This document shows positions 15,251 to 23,614 of a DNA stretch of 64,000 nt, one piece after another. Made by a program: the position numbers and the translations under genes. Positions within the stretch are counted from its first letter, which is position 1. Each line of letters opens with the position of its first letter. Source of the stretch: UBA1402 sp964575345 (GTDB lineage Bacteria; Bacteroidota; Bacteroidia; Bacteroidales; UBA1402); assembly GCA_964575345.1 (NCBI GenBank), contig CAZNQD010000001.1, positions 1-64,000 on the forward strand. The letters are read 5' to 3'. Below the pieces are notes generated by a model. That model did no database searches, was not told where the DNA came from, and saw only the letters and a program-made list of their open reading frames with translations.

Positions 15251-18200
15251 TTAAATATATTCCTGCCAGCTTTTAATCTGGATGTCTTTAATGTTTATGG
15301 AGCAGAAGGCCTCTATAAAGGCAGCTGCCAGCCTGGCGTTGGTAATCAGCGGTATATTGTGGTCTGTTGCAGCCCTACGAATTTTATATCCGTTGGTTAA
15401 CTCTCTTTTGGTCAGGTTTTTGGGTATATTAATAATCAAATCAAAAGCGCGGGCCGAGATCATGTTCAATATTTGTCTCTTGTCCTGGCTTTCGTCGGGC
15501 CAGTGTACCAATTCGGCTTTAACACCGTGTTCTTTTAAAAATTGCTGGGTTCCTCCGGTGGCATAAATGGGATAGCCGTTTTCCTGCAACATAATACAGG
15601 CATCCAATAAATCAACTTTTGATTTAGTTCCTCCGGAAGAGACCATAATGCCCTTTTTCTTATCGGGAATATTAAAGCCGGTAGCAATCATGGCGTTTAG
15701 TAAGGCTTCGCTGAAATCGTCGCCCAGACAGCCTACCTCACCGGTGGATGACATGTCTACGCCCAGCACCGGATCGGCTTTATGCAAACGGGAGAAAGAA
15801 AATTGGGAAGCTTTAACACCTATCCAGTCAATATCGAAAGCATTTTTGTCAGCTTTGTCGTAGGGAGCATCCAGCATGATGCGGGTAGCCGTATCTATGA
15901 AATTACGTTTGAGTACTTTAGATACAAAGGGGAAGCTTCTCGAAGCTCTAAGGTTACATTCAATCACCTTGACTTCGTTGTTTTTGGCCAGAAACTGAAT
16001 ATTAAACGGGCCGCTGATGTTGAGTTCCTTAGCTATGCAGCGACTGATTTTCTTGATGCGTCTGGCCGTGGCAAAATAAATCTTTTGTGCCGGGAAAACC
16101 ATCGTGGCATCGCCCGAGTGTACGCCGGCAAATTCCACATGTTCGGAGATGGCGTATTCAACCACATTGCCCTTGTGAGCTACAGCGTCAAATTCAACTT
16201 CTTTGGTGTTTTGTAAAAACTGCGAAACCACTACCGGAAATTCTTTGGACACTTTAGCCGCCATTTTCAGGAAACTTTCCAGGTCTTCTTCGTCGTAACA
16301 GACGTTCATGGCAGCGCCCGACAATACATACGAAGGCCTTACCAACACAGGATAACCGACTTTTTCAGTAAATTTCTTGATGTCCTCCAGGTTGGTGAGT
16401 TCTTTCCAGGCCGGTTGATCTATGCCTAACTGGTCGAGCATACTCGAAAATTTGTGCCTGTTTTCGGCCCGGTCTATGGAAACCGGAGAAGTGCCCAAAA
16501 TCGGAACTTGCTGACGGTGAAGCTTCATGGCCAGGTTGTTGGGTATCTGGCCACCAACAGAAACGATCACCCCTTTGGGCTGCTCCAGGTCGATAACGTC
16601 CATCACCCGTTCAAAACTAAGTTCATCGAAATACAGGCGGTCGCACATGTCGTAATCGGTGGATACCGTTTCGGGGTTGTAATTAATCATGATAGACTTG
16701 TAACCCAGGCTGTGGGCCGTTTGGATGGCATTGACCGAACACCAGTCGAATTCCACGGAGCTGCCAATACGGTAAGCGCCGGAACCCAGCACTATAACCG
16801 ACTTTTCGTTGGTGTAGTAGGGAATATCATGAGTTGCGCCTTCGTATGTCAGATAGAGGTAATTGGTCAATTCGGGATGTTCAGAAGCGATGGTGTTTAT
16901 GCGTTTCACCCTGGGCAGCACACCGAGTTGCTTGCGACGGTTTCGTACGCGGATATTCTCTTTTTCCATATTGCCTTTGGGACTTTCGACAAAGCGGGCA
17001 ATCTGAAAATCTGAAAAACCAAGGCGTTTAGCCTCTAGTAAAACACCCTCGGGCAATTCCTCAATGTTTTTGTATTGTTTTAAAACCAGAGTGTAATCGT
17101 AGATATTTTTGAGCTTATTGACAAACCATGGATCAATTTTGGTCAACTCACAGATACGCTCTACAGTATACCCTTTTTTCAGGGCATCGGCTATGGCAAA
17201 AATGCGCAAATCGGTAGGACGGGAGAGCTCCTGGTCAAGATTGTCAAATTCAGCGCTGTCGTTGCCCACAAAACCATGCATGCCCTGGCCAATCATTCGA
17301 AGCCCCTTTTGAATGATTTCTTCAAAGGATTTTCCTATGGACATGATTTCGCCGACAGATTTCATGGAAGAACCAATTTCGCGCGAAACGCCGACAAATT
17401 TGGTCAAATCCCAGCGGGGTATTTTGCAAATGATGTAATCGAGTTGAGGGGCCACATAAGCCGAATTACTGGTACCCATTTTCCCTATCTGGTCCAGAGT
17501 ATAGCCCAAAGCCAGCTTGGCAGCTACGAAGGCCAGGGGATAACCGGTGGCTTTGGAAGCCAGTGCCGAAGAACGGCTTAGGCGGGCGTTCACTTCTATA
17601 ATGCGGTAATCGTCGGTTTCGGAATTGAAGGCATATTGTATATTGCATTCGCCTACGATACCTAAATGCCGGACGCATTGTTTGGAGAGTTCTATCAGCA
17701 TGTTAAGCTCTGTATCGTCCAGTGAGCAGGTGGGAGCCACTACTATGGATTCTCCGGTATGAATACCCAGTGGATCCACGTTTTCCATATTGGCTACGGT
17801 AAAACAATGGTCTTTATTGTCGCGGATCACCTCGAATTCGATTTCTTTCCAACCCTTCAGCGATTCTTCAATTAAAATCTGTTTTGAAAAGGAGAAGGCA
17901 TTTTGAGCCAAAGTAATGAACTCTTCCTGATTCGTGCATATGCCGCTGCCTTGTCCTCCAAGGGCGTAAGCTGAACGAATCATAATCGGGTAACCAATTT
18001 TGTTGACCGCCTTCAGGGCTGCCTCGATAGTTTCCACGGCCTGGCTGACCGGAGTTTTCAGCTTTATTTCGTTTAGTTTTTTGACGAACAGATCGCGGTC
18101 TTCGGTATACATGACGGCTTCAACCGAAGTGCCCAGTACTTTGACCCCGTATTTTTTTAGCACTCCCGAAAGGTAAAGTTCGGTACCGCAATTCAGGGCT

Positions 18201-18475
18201 GTTTGTCCTCCAAAAGCCAACAAGATACCGTCGGGGCGTTCTTTATCAATGATCTTTTCTACAAAATAAGGAGTAACCGGCAGAAAATAAACGGTATCCG
18301 CTATTCCTTCTGAAGTTTGAATGGTTGCAATATTGGGATTCACCAACACTGAACGGATGCCTTCTTCGCGCAAAGCTTTGAGGGCTTGCGAGCCAGAGTA
18401 GTCAAATTCGCCTGCCTGTCCGATTTTTAAAGCACCGGATCCCAACACCAGTACTTTATTAAGATCTTGATTCAT
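15251..18475 (-). CDS. carB: Carbamoyl phosphate synthase large subunit
   Basis: The 1074-residue protein has two ATP-grasp halves, each with its glycine-rich start (VLVLGSGALKIGQAGEFDYS and VIVLGSGAYRIGSSVEFDW). An allosteric MGS-like domain is at the C-terminus (GIMVSSGGTKSKVDLLDAC). It makes carbamoyl phosphate from bicarbonate, ammonia and two ATP for pyrimidine and arginine synthesis. I chose ATG 18475, giving MNQDLNKVLVLG; the longer frame adds 22 residues of non-conserved sequence that overlap the promoter. The glutaminase subunit gene carA, which usually sits beside carB, is not in the window. A PurF paralogue follows directly in the same operon. Confidence 0.95.
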   Translation of the reverse strand: MNQDLNKVLVLGSGALKIGQAGEFDYSGSQALKALREEGIRSVLVNPNIATIQTSEGIADTVYFLPVTPYFVEKIIDKERPDGILLAFGGQTALNCGTELYLSGVLKKYGVKVLGTSVEAVMYTEDRDLFVKKLNEIKLKTPVSQAVETIEAALKAVNKIGYPIMIRSAYALGGQGSGICTNQEEFITLAQNAFSFSKQILIEESLKGWKEIEFEVIRDNKDHCFTVANMENVDPLGIHTGESIVVAPTCSLDDTELNMLIELSKQCVRHLGIVGECNIQYAFNSETDDYRIIEVNARLSRSSALASKATGYPLAFVAAKLALGYTLDQIGKMGTSNSAYVAPQLDYIICKIPRWDLTKFVGVSREIGSSMKSVGEIMSIGKSFEEIIQKGLRMIGQGMHGFVGNDSAEFDNLDQELSRPTDLRIFAIADALKKGYTVERICELTKIDPWFVNKLKNIYDYTLVLKQYKNIEELPEGVLLEAKRLGFSDFQIARFVESPKGNMEKENIRVRNRRKQLGVLPRVKRINTIASEHPELTNYLYLTYEGATHDIPYYTNEKSVIVLGSGAYRIGSSVEFDWCSVNAIQTAHSLGYKSIMINYNPETVSTDYDMCDRLYFDELSFERVMDVIDLEQPKGVIVSVGGQIPNNLAMKLHRQQVPILGTSPVSIDRAENRHKFSSMLDQLGIDQPAWKELTNLEDIKKFTEKVGYPVLVRPSYVLSGAAMNVCYDEEDLESFLKMAAKVSKEFPVVVSQFLQNTKEVEFDAVAHKGNVVEYAISEHVEFAGVHSGDATMVFPAQKIYFATARRIKKISRCIAKELNISGPFNIQFLAKNNEVKVIECNLRASRSFPFVSKVLKRNFIDTATRIMLDAPYDKADKNAFDIDWIGVKASQFSFSRLHKADPVLGVDMSSTGEVGCLGDDFSEALLNAMIATGFNIPDKKKGIMVSSGGTKSKVDLLDACIMLQENGYPIYATGGTQQFLKEHGVKAELVHWPDESQDKRQILNMISARAFDLIINIPKNLTKRELTNGYKIRRAATDHNIPLITNARLAAAFIEAFCSINIKDIQIKSWQEYI

Positions 18476-18516
18476 AGGATTATAAAAAGATGTAAGTGGT
18501 CTGTTCTTTGTGCATG

Positions 18517-18547
18517 CAAAGGAAATACAAATTTTGTACATCTCAAA
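18517..18547 (-). promoter_or_regulatory. Candidate carB promoter
   Basis: On the minus strand TTTG (18544-18547) is followed after 19 bases by TTCCTTTG (18517-18524), close to the Bacteroidetes TTTG / TAnnTTTG pattern. Transcription would start near 18510, giving a leader of about 35 bases for carB. Confidence 0.5.
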
Positions 18548-18608
18548 AGGCTCTGTAGGTAAAAGAATAAATTTATAAGCAGTTTATTCAAAATATCATC
18601 GGAAAATG

Positions 18609-18616
18609 TACCTTTG
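18609..18616 (+). promoter_or_regulatory. -7 promoter box for aspS
   Basis: TACCTTTG followed by CA is the commonest form of the Bacteroidetes -7 element. It overlaps the TTG that would begin the longest aspS frame (18614), which supports the internal ATG at 18638 as the true start. The -33 region is weak. Confidence 0.65.
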
Positions 18617-18637
18617 CAGTCTCAAACAAAGAAGTTT

Positions 18638-20401
18638 ATGTTCAGAACACATACTTGCGGAGAACTCCGTATTCATGATGTAAACAAAAAAGTCTGTCTG
18701 GCCGGCTGGATACAACGTATACGTAAAATGGGCGCCATGACTTTTGTTGATCTTCGCGATCGTTACGGTCTTACTCAATTGATAGTCGACCAGGAAGCCA
18801 ATGCCTCTTGCATCGAAACGGTAAATAAGATGGGCAGGGAATGGGTGATTCAGGTACGTGGCCTGGTCAGGGAACGATCCGGAAAGAATCCTCAGATGGC
18901 TACCGGTGATATTGAAATTCGGGTCGAAGAAATTAAGGTTCTGAACGCTGCCGCTACCCCTCCCTTTACCATCGAAGAGCAATCCGACGGGGGAGACGAG
19001 CTCAGAATGTCCTATCGCTACCTGGATCTGAGGCGTCCGCCCTTAAGCAGAAATTTGCAGTTGAGACATAAAATGGCTATGGCCACCCGCAACTATCTGG
19101 ATAAACAGGGATTCCTCGAAATCGAAACTCCGGTTCTGATTAATTCCACTCCCGAGGGAGCCAGAGATTTTGTAGTGCCTTCCAGGATGAATCCGGGCCA
19201 GTTTTATGCTTTGCCCCAATCACCTCAAATGTTTAAACAATTATTGATGGTTTCGGGTTATGATCGATACTTTCAGCTGGTTAAATGTTTCAGGGATGAA
19301 GACCTGAGAGCCGACCGCCAACCCGAATTCACCCAGATCGATTGTGAAATGTCTTTTATTGAACAAGAAGATATACTGAACACCTTTGAAGGTTTGATTC
19401 GTTATTTGTTCAGAGAAATCAAAGGCATCGAATTCAAGGAAGCTTTCAGACGAATGAGCTGGGCAGATGCCATGCGGTCTTACGGCAGCGATAAGCCCGA
19501 CCTGCGTTTTGGCATGTCTTTTGTAGAAATTAAACATCTCACGACAGGACGTTCTTTCAATGTTTTTGACCAGGCCGAATACGTCGGAGCTATTTGTGCA
19601 CCGGCATCAGCCTCTTATACCCGCAAACAGCTGGATGAGCTGACAGAATACGTCAAGAGGCCGCAGATTGGGGCCAAAGGCATGGTCTATGTGCGTTGCG
19701 AAACAGACGGCAGCTTTAAATCTTCGGTGGATAAATTTTACACCCAGGATGATCTGAAAACCTGGGCTGAGGCCTGCAAAGCCAAGCCCGGAGATTTGAT
19801 ACTGATTCTGTCGGGAGCCACACAAGCTACCCGGAAAGCCCTGAGCGAATTACGCCTGGAAATGGGCCGCAGGCTGGGATTTTGTGACAAAAATGTATAT
19901 GCTCCCTTGTGGGTGATTGATTTTCCCATGTTCGAATGGGACCAAGAAACAGCCCGCTATTACGCCATGCACCATCCTTTTACTTCTCCTAAACCCGAAG
20001 ATATACCCCTGTTGGAAAAAGATCCCGGACAGGTTAGGGCAAATGCCTACGATATGGTGATCAACGGGGTGGAATTGGGAGGAGGTTCCATTCGTATACA
20101 CGACAGCCGTTTACAGGCCAATATATTTAAGATTTTGGGCTTTACCGAAGAAAAGGCCGCTCAACGTTTTGGTTTCCTGATGAATGCCTTCAAATTCGGA
20201 GCACCTCCCCACGGCGGTATTGCCTTTGGCTTTGACCGTTGCGTGTCTATGTTTGCCGGATTGGATTCCATCAGAGACTGCATTGCCTTCCCCAAAAACA
20301 ATTCGGGCAGGGACGTAATGATAGATGCTCCTTCGAGCATAGATCAGGAACAACTGGATGAATTGCAGCTTAAAATACTAGCTCCAAATAACAAAGAATG
20401 A
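18638..20401 (+). CDS. aspS: Aspartyl-tRNA synthetase
   Basis: This 587-residue class IIb synthetase has an N-terminal OB-fold anticodon-binding domain (HDVNKKVCLAGWIQRIRKMG, then FVDLRDRYGLTQ). The catalytic core follows with motif 2-like CFRDEDLRADRQPEFTQID, the bacterial GAD insertion (about residues 290-410), and a motif 3 region ending HGGIAFGFDR. It charges tRNA-Asp. Start ATG 18638 follows a -7 box at 18609-18616. Its stop overlaps the next gene (ATGA), so translation of the two is probably coupled. Confidence 0.96.
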   Translation: MFRTHTCGELRIHDVNKKVCLAGWIQRIRKMGAMTFVDLRDRYGLTQLIVDQEANASCIETVNKMGREWVIQVRGLVRERSGKNPQMATGDIEIRVEEIKVLNAAATPPFTIEEQSDGGDELRMSYRYLDLRRPPLSRNLQLRHKMAMATRNYLDKQGFLEIETPVLINSTPEGARDFVVPSRMNPGQFYALPQSPQMFKQLLMVSGYDRYFQLVKCFRDEDLRADRQPEFTQIDCEMSFIEQEDILNTFEGLIRYLFREIKGIEFKEAFRRMSWADAMRSYGSDKPDLRFGMSFVEIKHLTTGRSFNVFDQAEYVGAICAPASASYTRKQLDELTEYVKRPQIGAKGMVYVRCETDGSFKSSVDKFYTQDDLKTWAEACKAKPGDLILILSGATQATRKALSELRLEMGRRLGFCDKNVYAPLWVIDFPMFEWDQETARYYAMHHPFTSPKPEDIPLLEKDPGQVRANAYDMVINGVELGGGSIRIHDSRLQANIFKILGFTEEKAAQRFGFLMNAFKFGAPPHGGIAFGFDRCVSMFAGLDSIRDCIAFPKNNSGRDVMIDAPSSIDQEQLDELQLKILAPNNKE

Positions 20402-21180
20402 AGGTTCAGGATATATGTACTTTAATTGAGAATTTCGCCCCCCTCAAACTCCAGGAAGTCTACGATAACGCCGGTTTGATACTGGGCGACCCGGCTGCTG
20501 AAGTTAAGGCAGTCCTGGTTTGTCTGGACGTGTCCCGGGCGGTATTGGACGAAGCTCTTGAAAAAGGATGTAATATGGTGGTTTCTCACCATCCCTTGAT
20601 TTTTAAAGGAATTAAAAGTATCACGGGCAAAAATTCGCAAGAGCGTTCTTTAATTAAAGCCATACAAAACAATATCGCTATTTATGCCGGACACACCAAT
20701 GTGGATGCCGTTATGGAGGGTGTGAACGGTAAAATTTGCGAAAAATTGAATCTAAGCTCCACTACCATTTTGGTTCCCAGAGAAAACATGATTAACGCCG
20801 GTGCCGGTATGACCGGATTTTTGGCTCAGGCGCTGGAGGAAAAGGATTTTTTAATTAAACTTAAACAGGTATTCGGATGCAAAATATTGAGACATTCTGC
20901 CCTTACAGGCCGGAAAATAATTAAGGTCGCTGTTTGCGGAGGTTCAGGCAGTGAATTTATTCCGGCGGCCATAGCTCAGGGGGCAGATGCCTTTATCACT
21001 GCCGACGTTAAATACCATCAGTTTGCCGAAGCAGACGATAATTTGTTACTTATAGATGCCGGGCATTACGAAACCGAGCAATTTACAAAAGAGGTATTTA
21101 TAGAATTAATTTCAAAAAATATTGCTAACTTTGCCGTCCATTCGTCCCTAAGGGAAAAGAATCCGGTTTTTTATACTTAA
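20398..21180 (+). CDS. Nif3/YbgI-like dinuclear metal protein
   Basis: A 260-residue Nif3-like protein. Metal-binding motifs are present: VVSHHPLIFKG near residue 60, AGHTNVDAV near residue 96, and a C-terminal DAGHYETEQF. The family binds two metal ions and includes GTP cyclohydrolase I type 2 annotations, but its cellular role is unsettled. Many Bacteroidetes and Firmicutes homologues are about 360-370 residues because of a PII-like insert; this one is the short, E. coli YbgI-like form. It overlaps aspS by 4 bases and precedes the zinc-ribbon gene by 29 bases. Confidence 0.88.
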   Translation: MKVQDICTLIENFAPLKLQEVYDNAGLILGDPAAEVKAVLVCLDVSRAVLDEALEKGCNMVVSHHPLIFKGIKSITGKNSQERSLIKAIQNNIAIYAGHTNVDAVMEGVNGKICEKLNLSSTTILVPRENMINAGAGMTGFLAQALEEKDFLIKLKQVFGCKILRHSALTGRKIIKVAVCGGSGSEFIPAAIAQGADAFITADVKYHQFAEADDNLLLIDAGHYETEQFTKEVFIELISKNIANFAVHSSLREKNPVFYT

Positions 21181-21209
21181 ACAGCTAAATCACAAAATTT
21201 TATACAAAT

Positions 21210-22001
21210 ATGAGCGTCGATATTACTAAAGCTGAACCCAAAGAAATTTCTGTAGAAGAAAAGCTTAAAGCTCTGTACGAATTACAGGTTGTAGCCTCCG
21301 AAATTGATAAAATAAAAATTCTTCGCGGCGAACTTCCGCTCGAAGTGCAGGATCTGGAAGACATCATTGCCGGCCTGGAAACCCGCATCGATAATTTTGA
21401 GGCAGAGATTAAAACCTGTACCGACAGGATTATGGGCTGTAAGATTGATATCGATAATTCCACGGCTCTGATTGCCAAATACAAAGCCCAGCAAGACAAT
21501 GTCCGCAACAACCGGGAATATGATTTTCTCAGTAAGGAAATTGAATTTCAGGGTTTGGAAATAGAGCATGCCGAGAAGAAAATCCGGGAAGCTCAATTCG
21601 GCGAAAAATCCAAAAACGAAGAATTGCATCTGGCACAGGAAGAATTGGACGAAAGACGCAAAGATCTGGAAGTGAAGAAATCCGAACTGGAAGAAATCAT
21701 CTCGGAAACCCGCTCCGAAGAAGAGACGCTCAGGGAAAAAGCCAAAGACATCGAAAGTCGCATAGAACCCAGGCTCCTGCAAGCCTTCAAACGTATACGC
21801 AAGAACGCAAGAAACGGCCTGGCAGTAGTTTACGTACAGCGCGATGCCTGTGGTGGTTGCTACAACAAAATTCCGCCCCAAAGGCAGATGGATATCAGAA
21901 TGCGCAAAAAAGTAATTGTTTGCGAATACTGCGGCCGCATTATGGTCGATCCTGAACTGGCAGGAGTAGAAGCGCCCGCGGAACCAAGCGGCAAGAAATA
22001 A
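21210..22001 (+). CDS. Coiled-coil protein with C4-type zinc ribbon
   Basis: The 263-residue protein has a long charged coiled coil (about residues 15-195). A C-terminal C4 zinc ribbon follows, with the cysteine pairs in DACGGCYNKIPP and VCEYCGRIMVD. This matches the widespread zinc-ribbon/coiled-coil family that usually sits beside nif3, as it does here. The function is unknown; nucleic-acid or ribosome-related roles have been suggested from structure. It forms an apparent operon with aspS and the Nif3 gene. Confidence 0.85.
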   Translation: MSVDITKAEPKEISVEEKLKALYELQVVASEIDKIKILRGELPLEVQDLEDIIAGLETRIDNFEAEIKTCTDRIMGCKIDIDNSTALIAKYKAQQDNVRNNREYDFLSKEIEFQGLEIEHAEKKIREAQFGEKSKNEELHLAQEELDERRKDLEVKKSELEEIISETRSEEETLREKAKDIESRIEPRLLQAFKRIRKNARNGLAVVYVQRDACGGCYNKIPPQRQMDIRMRKKVIVCEYCGRIMVDPELAGVEAPAEPSGKK

Positions 22002-22025
22002 TTGCCTGTTCGCTTCTCGCAGAAA

Positions 22026-22475
22026 TCAGTCTTCGCCGTAAACGGGGATATCTCCCAAAAATTCCACTTTATTGTTAAGGTAATCTATCCTGCAGCAATA
22101 ATGATTCATACCATTACTGACCGTCAGGTATTTGGCCTGTAAGGCCCAATTGTAGCGTACGATTTGGTTAAATACTTCCTGATTGAGCACTACCGTGGGA
22201 GCTTTGTATTCTACTATCATATACACTTGCATATGAGCATCGTATACGATGGTATCGCAACGTTTGGTTAAACCTTCAAGCCGGATGCTGCATTCATTGG
22301 CAATATGGCCGGCCGGATAGTTTTTATGGGCAATCAGGTAATGACAAAAATGTTGCCGTACCCATTCTTCGGGACTGAGATAAACGTATTTACGCCTGAG
22401 AGGGTCGAATATGTAGTTCCTGGCTTCTTTTTTACGCAATTTGTACTCGAAGCCGGGCAGGTTTAAAGTAAACAT
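22026..22475 (-). CDS. Stand-alone HsdR N-terminal nuclease-domain protein
   Basis: A 149-residue protein made only of the type I restriction HsdR N-terminal domain. The PD-(D/E)xK nuclease signature is intact: CDTIVYD, then about ten residues later VEYKAP, followed by the family's QIVRYNWALQAKYLTVSNG. No helicase, specificity or methylase gene lies nearby, so this is not a restriction system. Similar single-domain proteins beside holA appear common in Bacteroidales, which suggests a housekeeping DNA-repair or replication-linked role (inference). It diverges from holA, and its -7 box (22503-22510) nearly abuts the one for holA. Confidence 0.8.
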   Translation of the reverse strand: MFTLNLPGFEYKLRKKEARNYIFDPLRRKYVYLSPEEWVRQHFCHYLIAHKNYPAGHIANECSIRLEGLTKRCDTIVYDAHMQVYMIVEYKAPTVVLNQEVFNQIVRYNWALQAKYLTVSNGMNHYCCRIDYLNNKVEFLGDIPVYGED

Positions 22476-22479
22476 TTCG

Positions 22480-22487
22480 TATTTTTG
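22480..22487 (+). promoter_or_regulatory. -7 box for holA
   Basis: TATTTTTG fits TAnnTTTG and would start transcription near 22494, about 45 bases before the holA ATG. It lies within 20 bases of the opposing promoter at 22503-22510, so the two may compete. Confidence 0.4.
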
Positions 22488-22502
22488 GAATCAAATTGTA
22501 TT

Positions 22503-22510
22503 CAAAGATA
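22503..22510 (-). promoter_or_regulatory. -7 box for the HsdR-N gene
   Basis: The plus strand reads CAAAGATA, giving TATCTTTG on the minus strand. The inferred start, near 22497, leaves a leader of about 20 bases. Confidence 0.5.
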
Positions 22511-22538
22511 CACCAATAGTTGTGAAATCAGGATTCTT

Positions 22539-23558
22539 ATGGCCAAAAAAACTGAGAATGCCCAGGAAGTGATTCGGGAAATAGAAGCCGGCAAGCGGCA
22601 TTCAATCTATTTTTTGATGGGAGAGGAGCCTTATTACATTGATGAGATAAGCAATCACCTGCTCAAACTTGTATTGACCGAAAGCCAGCAGGATTTCGAC
22701 CAACGCATACTTTATGGCAAAGATCTTAGTGTTGCTCAGCTTATTAACGAAGCCCGCCGTTATCCCATGTTGGCTCCTTATCAGCTGATATTGGTACGCG
22801 AAGCCCAAATGATACGCAATTTTGAAGAAGAGTTTTTACTTTATGTTCAGCAGCCGATGCCTTCGACCATCTTGATTATCAATTATAAATATAAGAGCCT
22901 GGACAAGCGAAGAAAACTCTATTCAGCCCTGGAGCAGTCAGCTCTCTTGTTTGAATCAAAAAAAATGTACGACAACCAGATACCCTCCTGGATTACCCGT
23001 TTTTTGTCGGAGCAGGATATTCAGATCGAAGCCAAAGCAGCCCAGATGCTGGCCGATTTTTTGGGTACCGATTTGGGACGCATTGTGGGGGAACTGGATA
23101 AGCTTAAATTACTGCTCAAAGCCAAACCCTATAAAATTACGGCGGCCATGGTCGAACTGAATATTGGTATCAGCAAAGAGTACAACAATTTTGAACTCAT
23201 CGATGCCATCAGGCAAAAAGACCAGTTCAAAGCCCAGCAAATTGCTCAATACTTTGCCCGTAATCCGAAAAACAATGCCATGGTGGTCACTCTGATCACT
23301 TTGTTTGATTATTTTTCCAAACTGCTGATCTACCATTATCTGCCCGACAAGTCATCCGCCAATGTTGCTTCACAGCTTGGAATTCCCCCGTTTCTGGTAA
23401 AAAACTATCAACAGGGAGCTCAGTATTACAATGCGGGTAAAACCATGCGAAATATAAGTCTTATAAGGCATTATGATGCCAGACTCAAGGGTTTTGAGCA
23501 AGCAGCTTTGCCCGAATCGGAATTGCTACGCGAATTGCTTTGCCTGTTGATGGCATAA
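22539..23558 (+). CDS. holA: DNA polymerase III delta subunit
   Basis: A 339-residue HolA-family protein, part of the clamp-loader complex that places the beta clamp on DNA. It shows the delta hallmarks: an N-terminal segment HSIYFLMGEEPYYIDEISN, a divergent P-loop-like region, and the C-terminal helical collar (QIAQYFARNPKNN, then YHYLPDKSS). I chose ATG 22539 (MAKKTENAQ); the longer frame begins at 22485 inside a promoter box. It is followed by a strong terminator shared with the converging beta-galactosidase gene. Confidence 0.9.
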   Translation: MAKKTENAQEVIREIEAGKRHSIYFLMGEEPYYIDEISNHLLKLVLTESQQDFDQRILYGKDLSVAQLINEARRYPMLAPYQLILVREAQMIRNFEEEFLLYVQQPMPSTILIINYKYKSLDKRRKLYSALEQSALLFESKKMYDNQIPSWITRFLSEQDIQIEAKAAQMLADFLGTDLGRIVGELDKLKLLLKAKPYKITAAMVELNIGISKEYNNFELIDAIRQKDQFKAQQIAQYFARNPKNNAMVVTLITLFDYFSKLLIYHYLPDKSSANVASQLGIPPFLVKNYQQGAQYYNAGKTMRNISLIRHYDARLKGFEQAALPESELLRELLCLLMA

Positions 23559-23600
23559 AAAAAAGGTGTATCAATTGTAAAGTTTTGATACACCTTTTTT
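23559..23600. terminator. Bidirectional terminator between holA and the GH2 gene
   Basis: GGTGTATCAA (23565-23574) pairs with TTGATACACC (23585-23594) around a 10-base loop. The stem is flanked by A's on the left and T's on the right, so it can work in both directions for the converging genes. Confidence 0.92.
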
Positions 23601-23614
23601 ATTTCCGTAAAGTA

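Noticed and set aside
18475..18541. Longer N-terminus for carB
   Set aside because: The extra 22 residues overlap the promoter and do not resemble CarB, which normally begins just before the glycine-rich VLVLGSG strand.
22026..22475. A type I restriction system
   Set aside because: Only the HsdR N-terminal domain is present. There is no helicase, HsdM or HsdS gene nearby.
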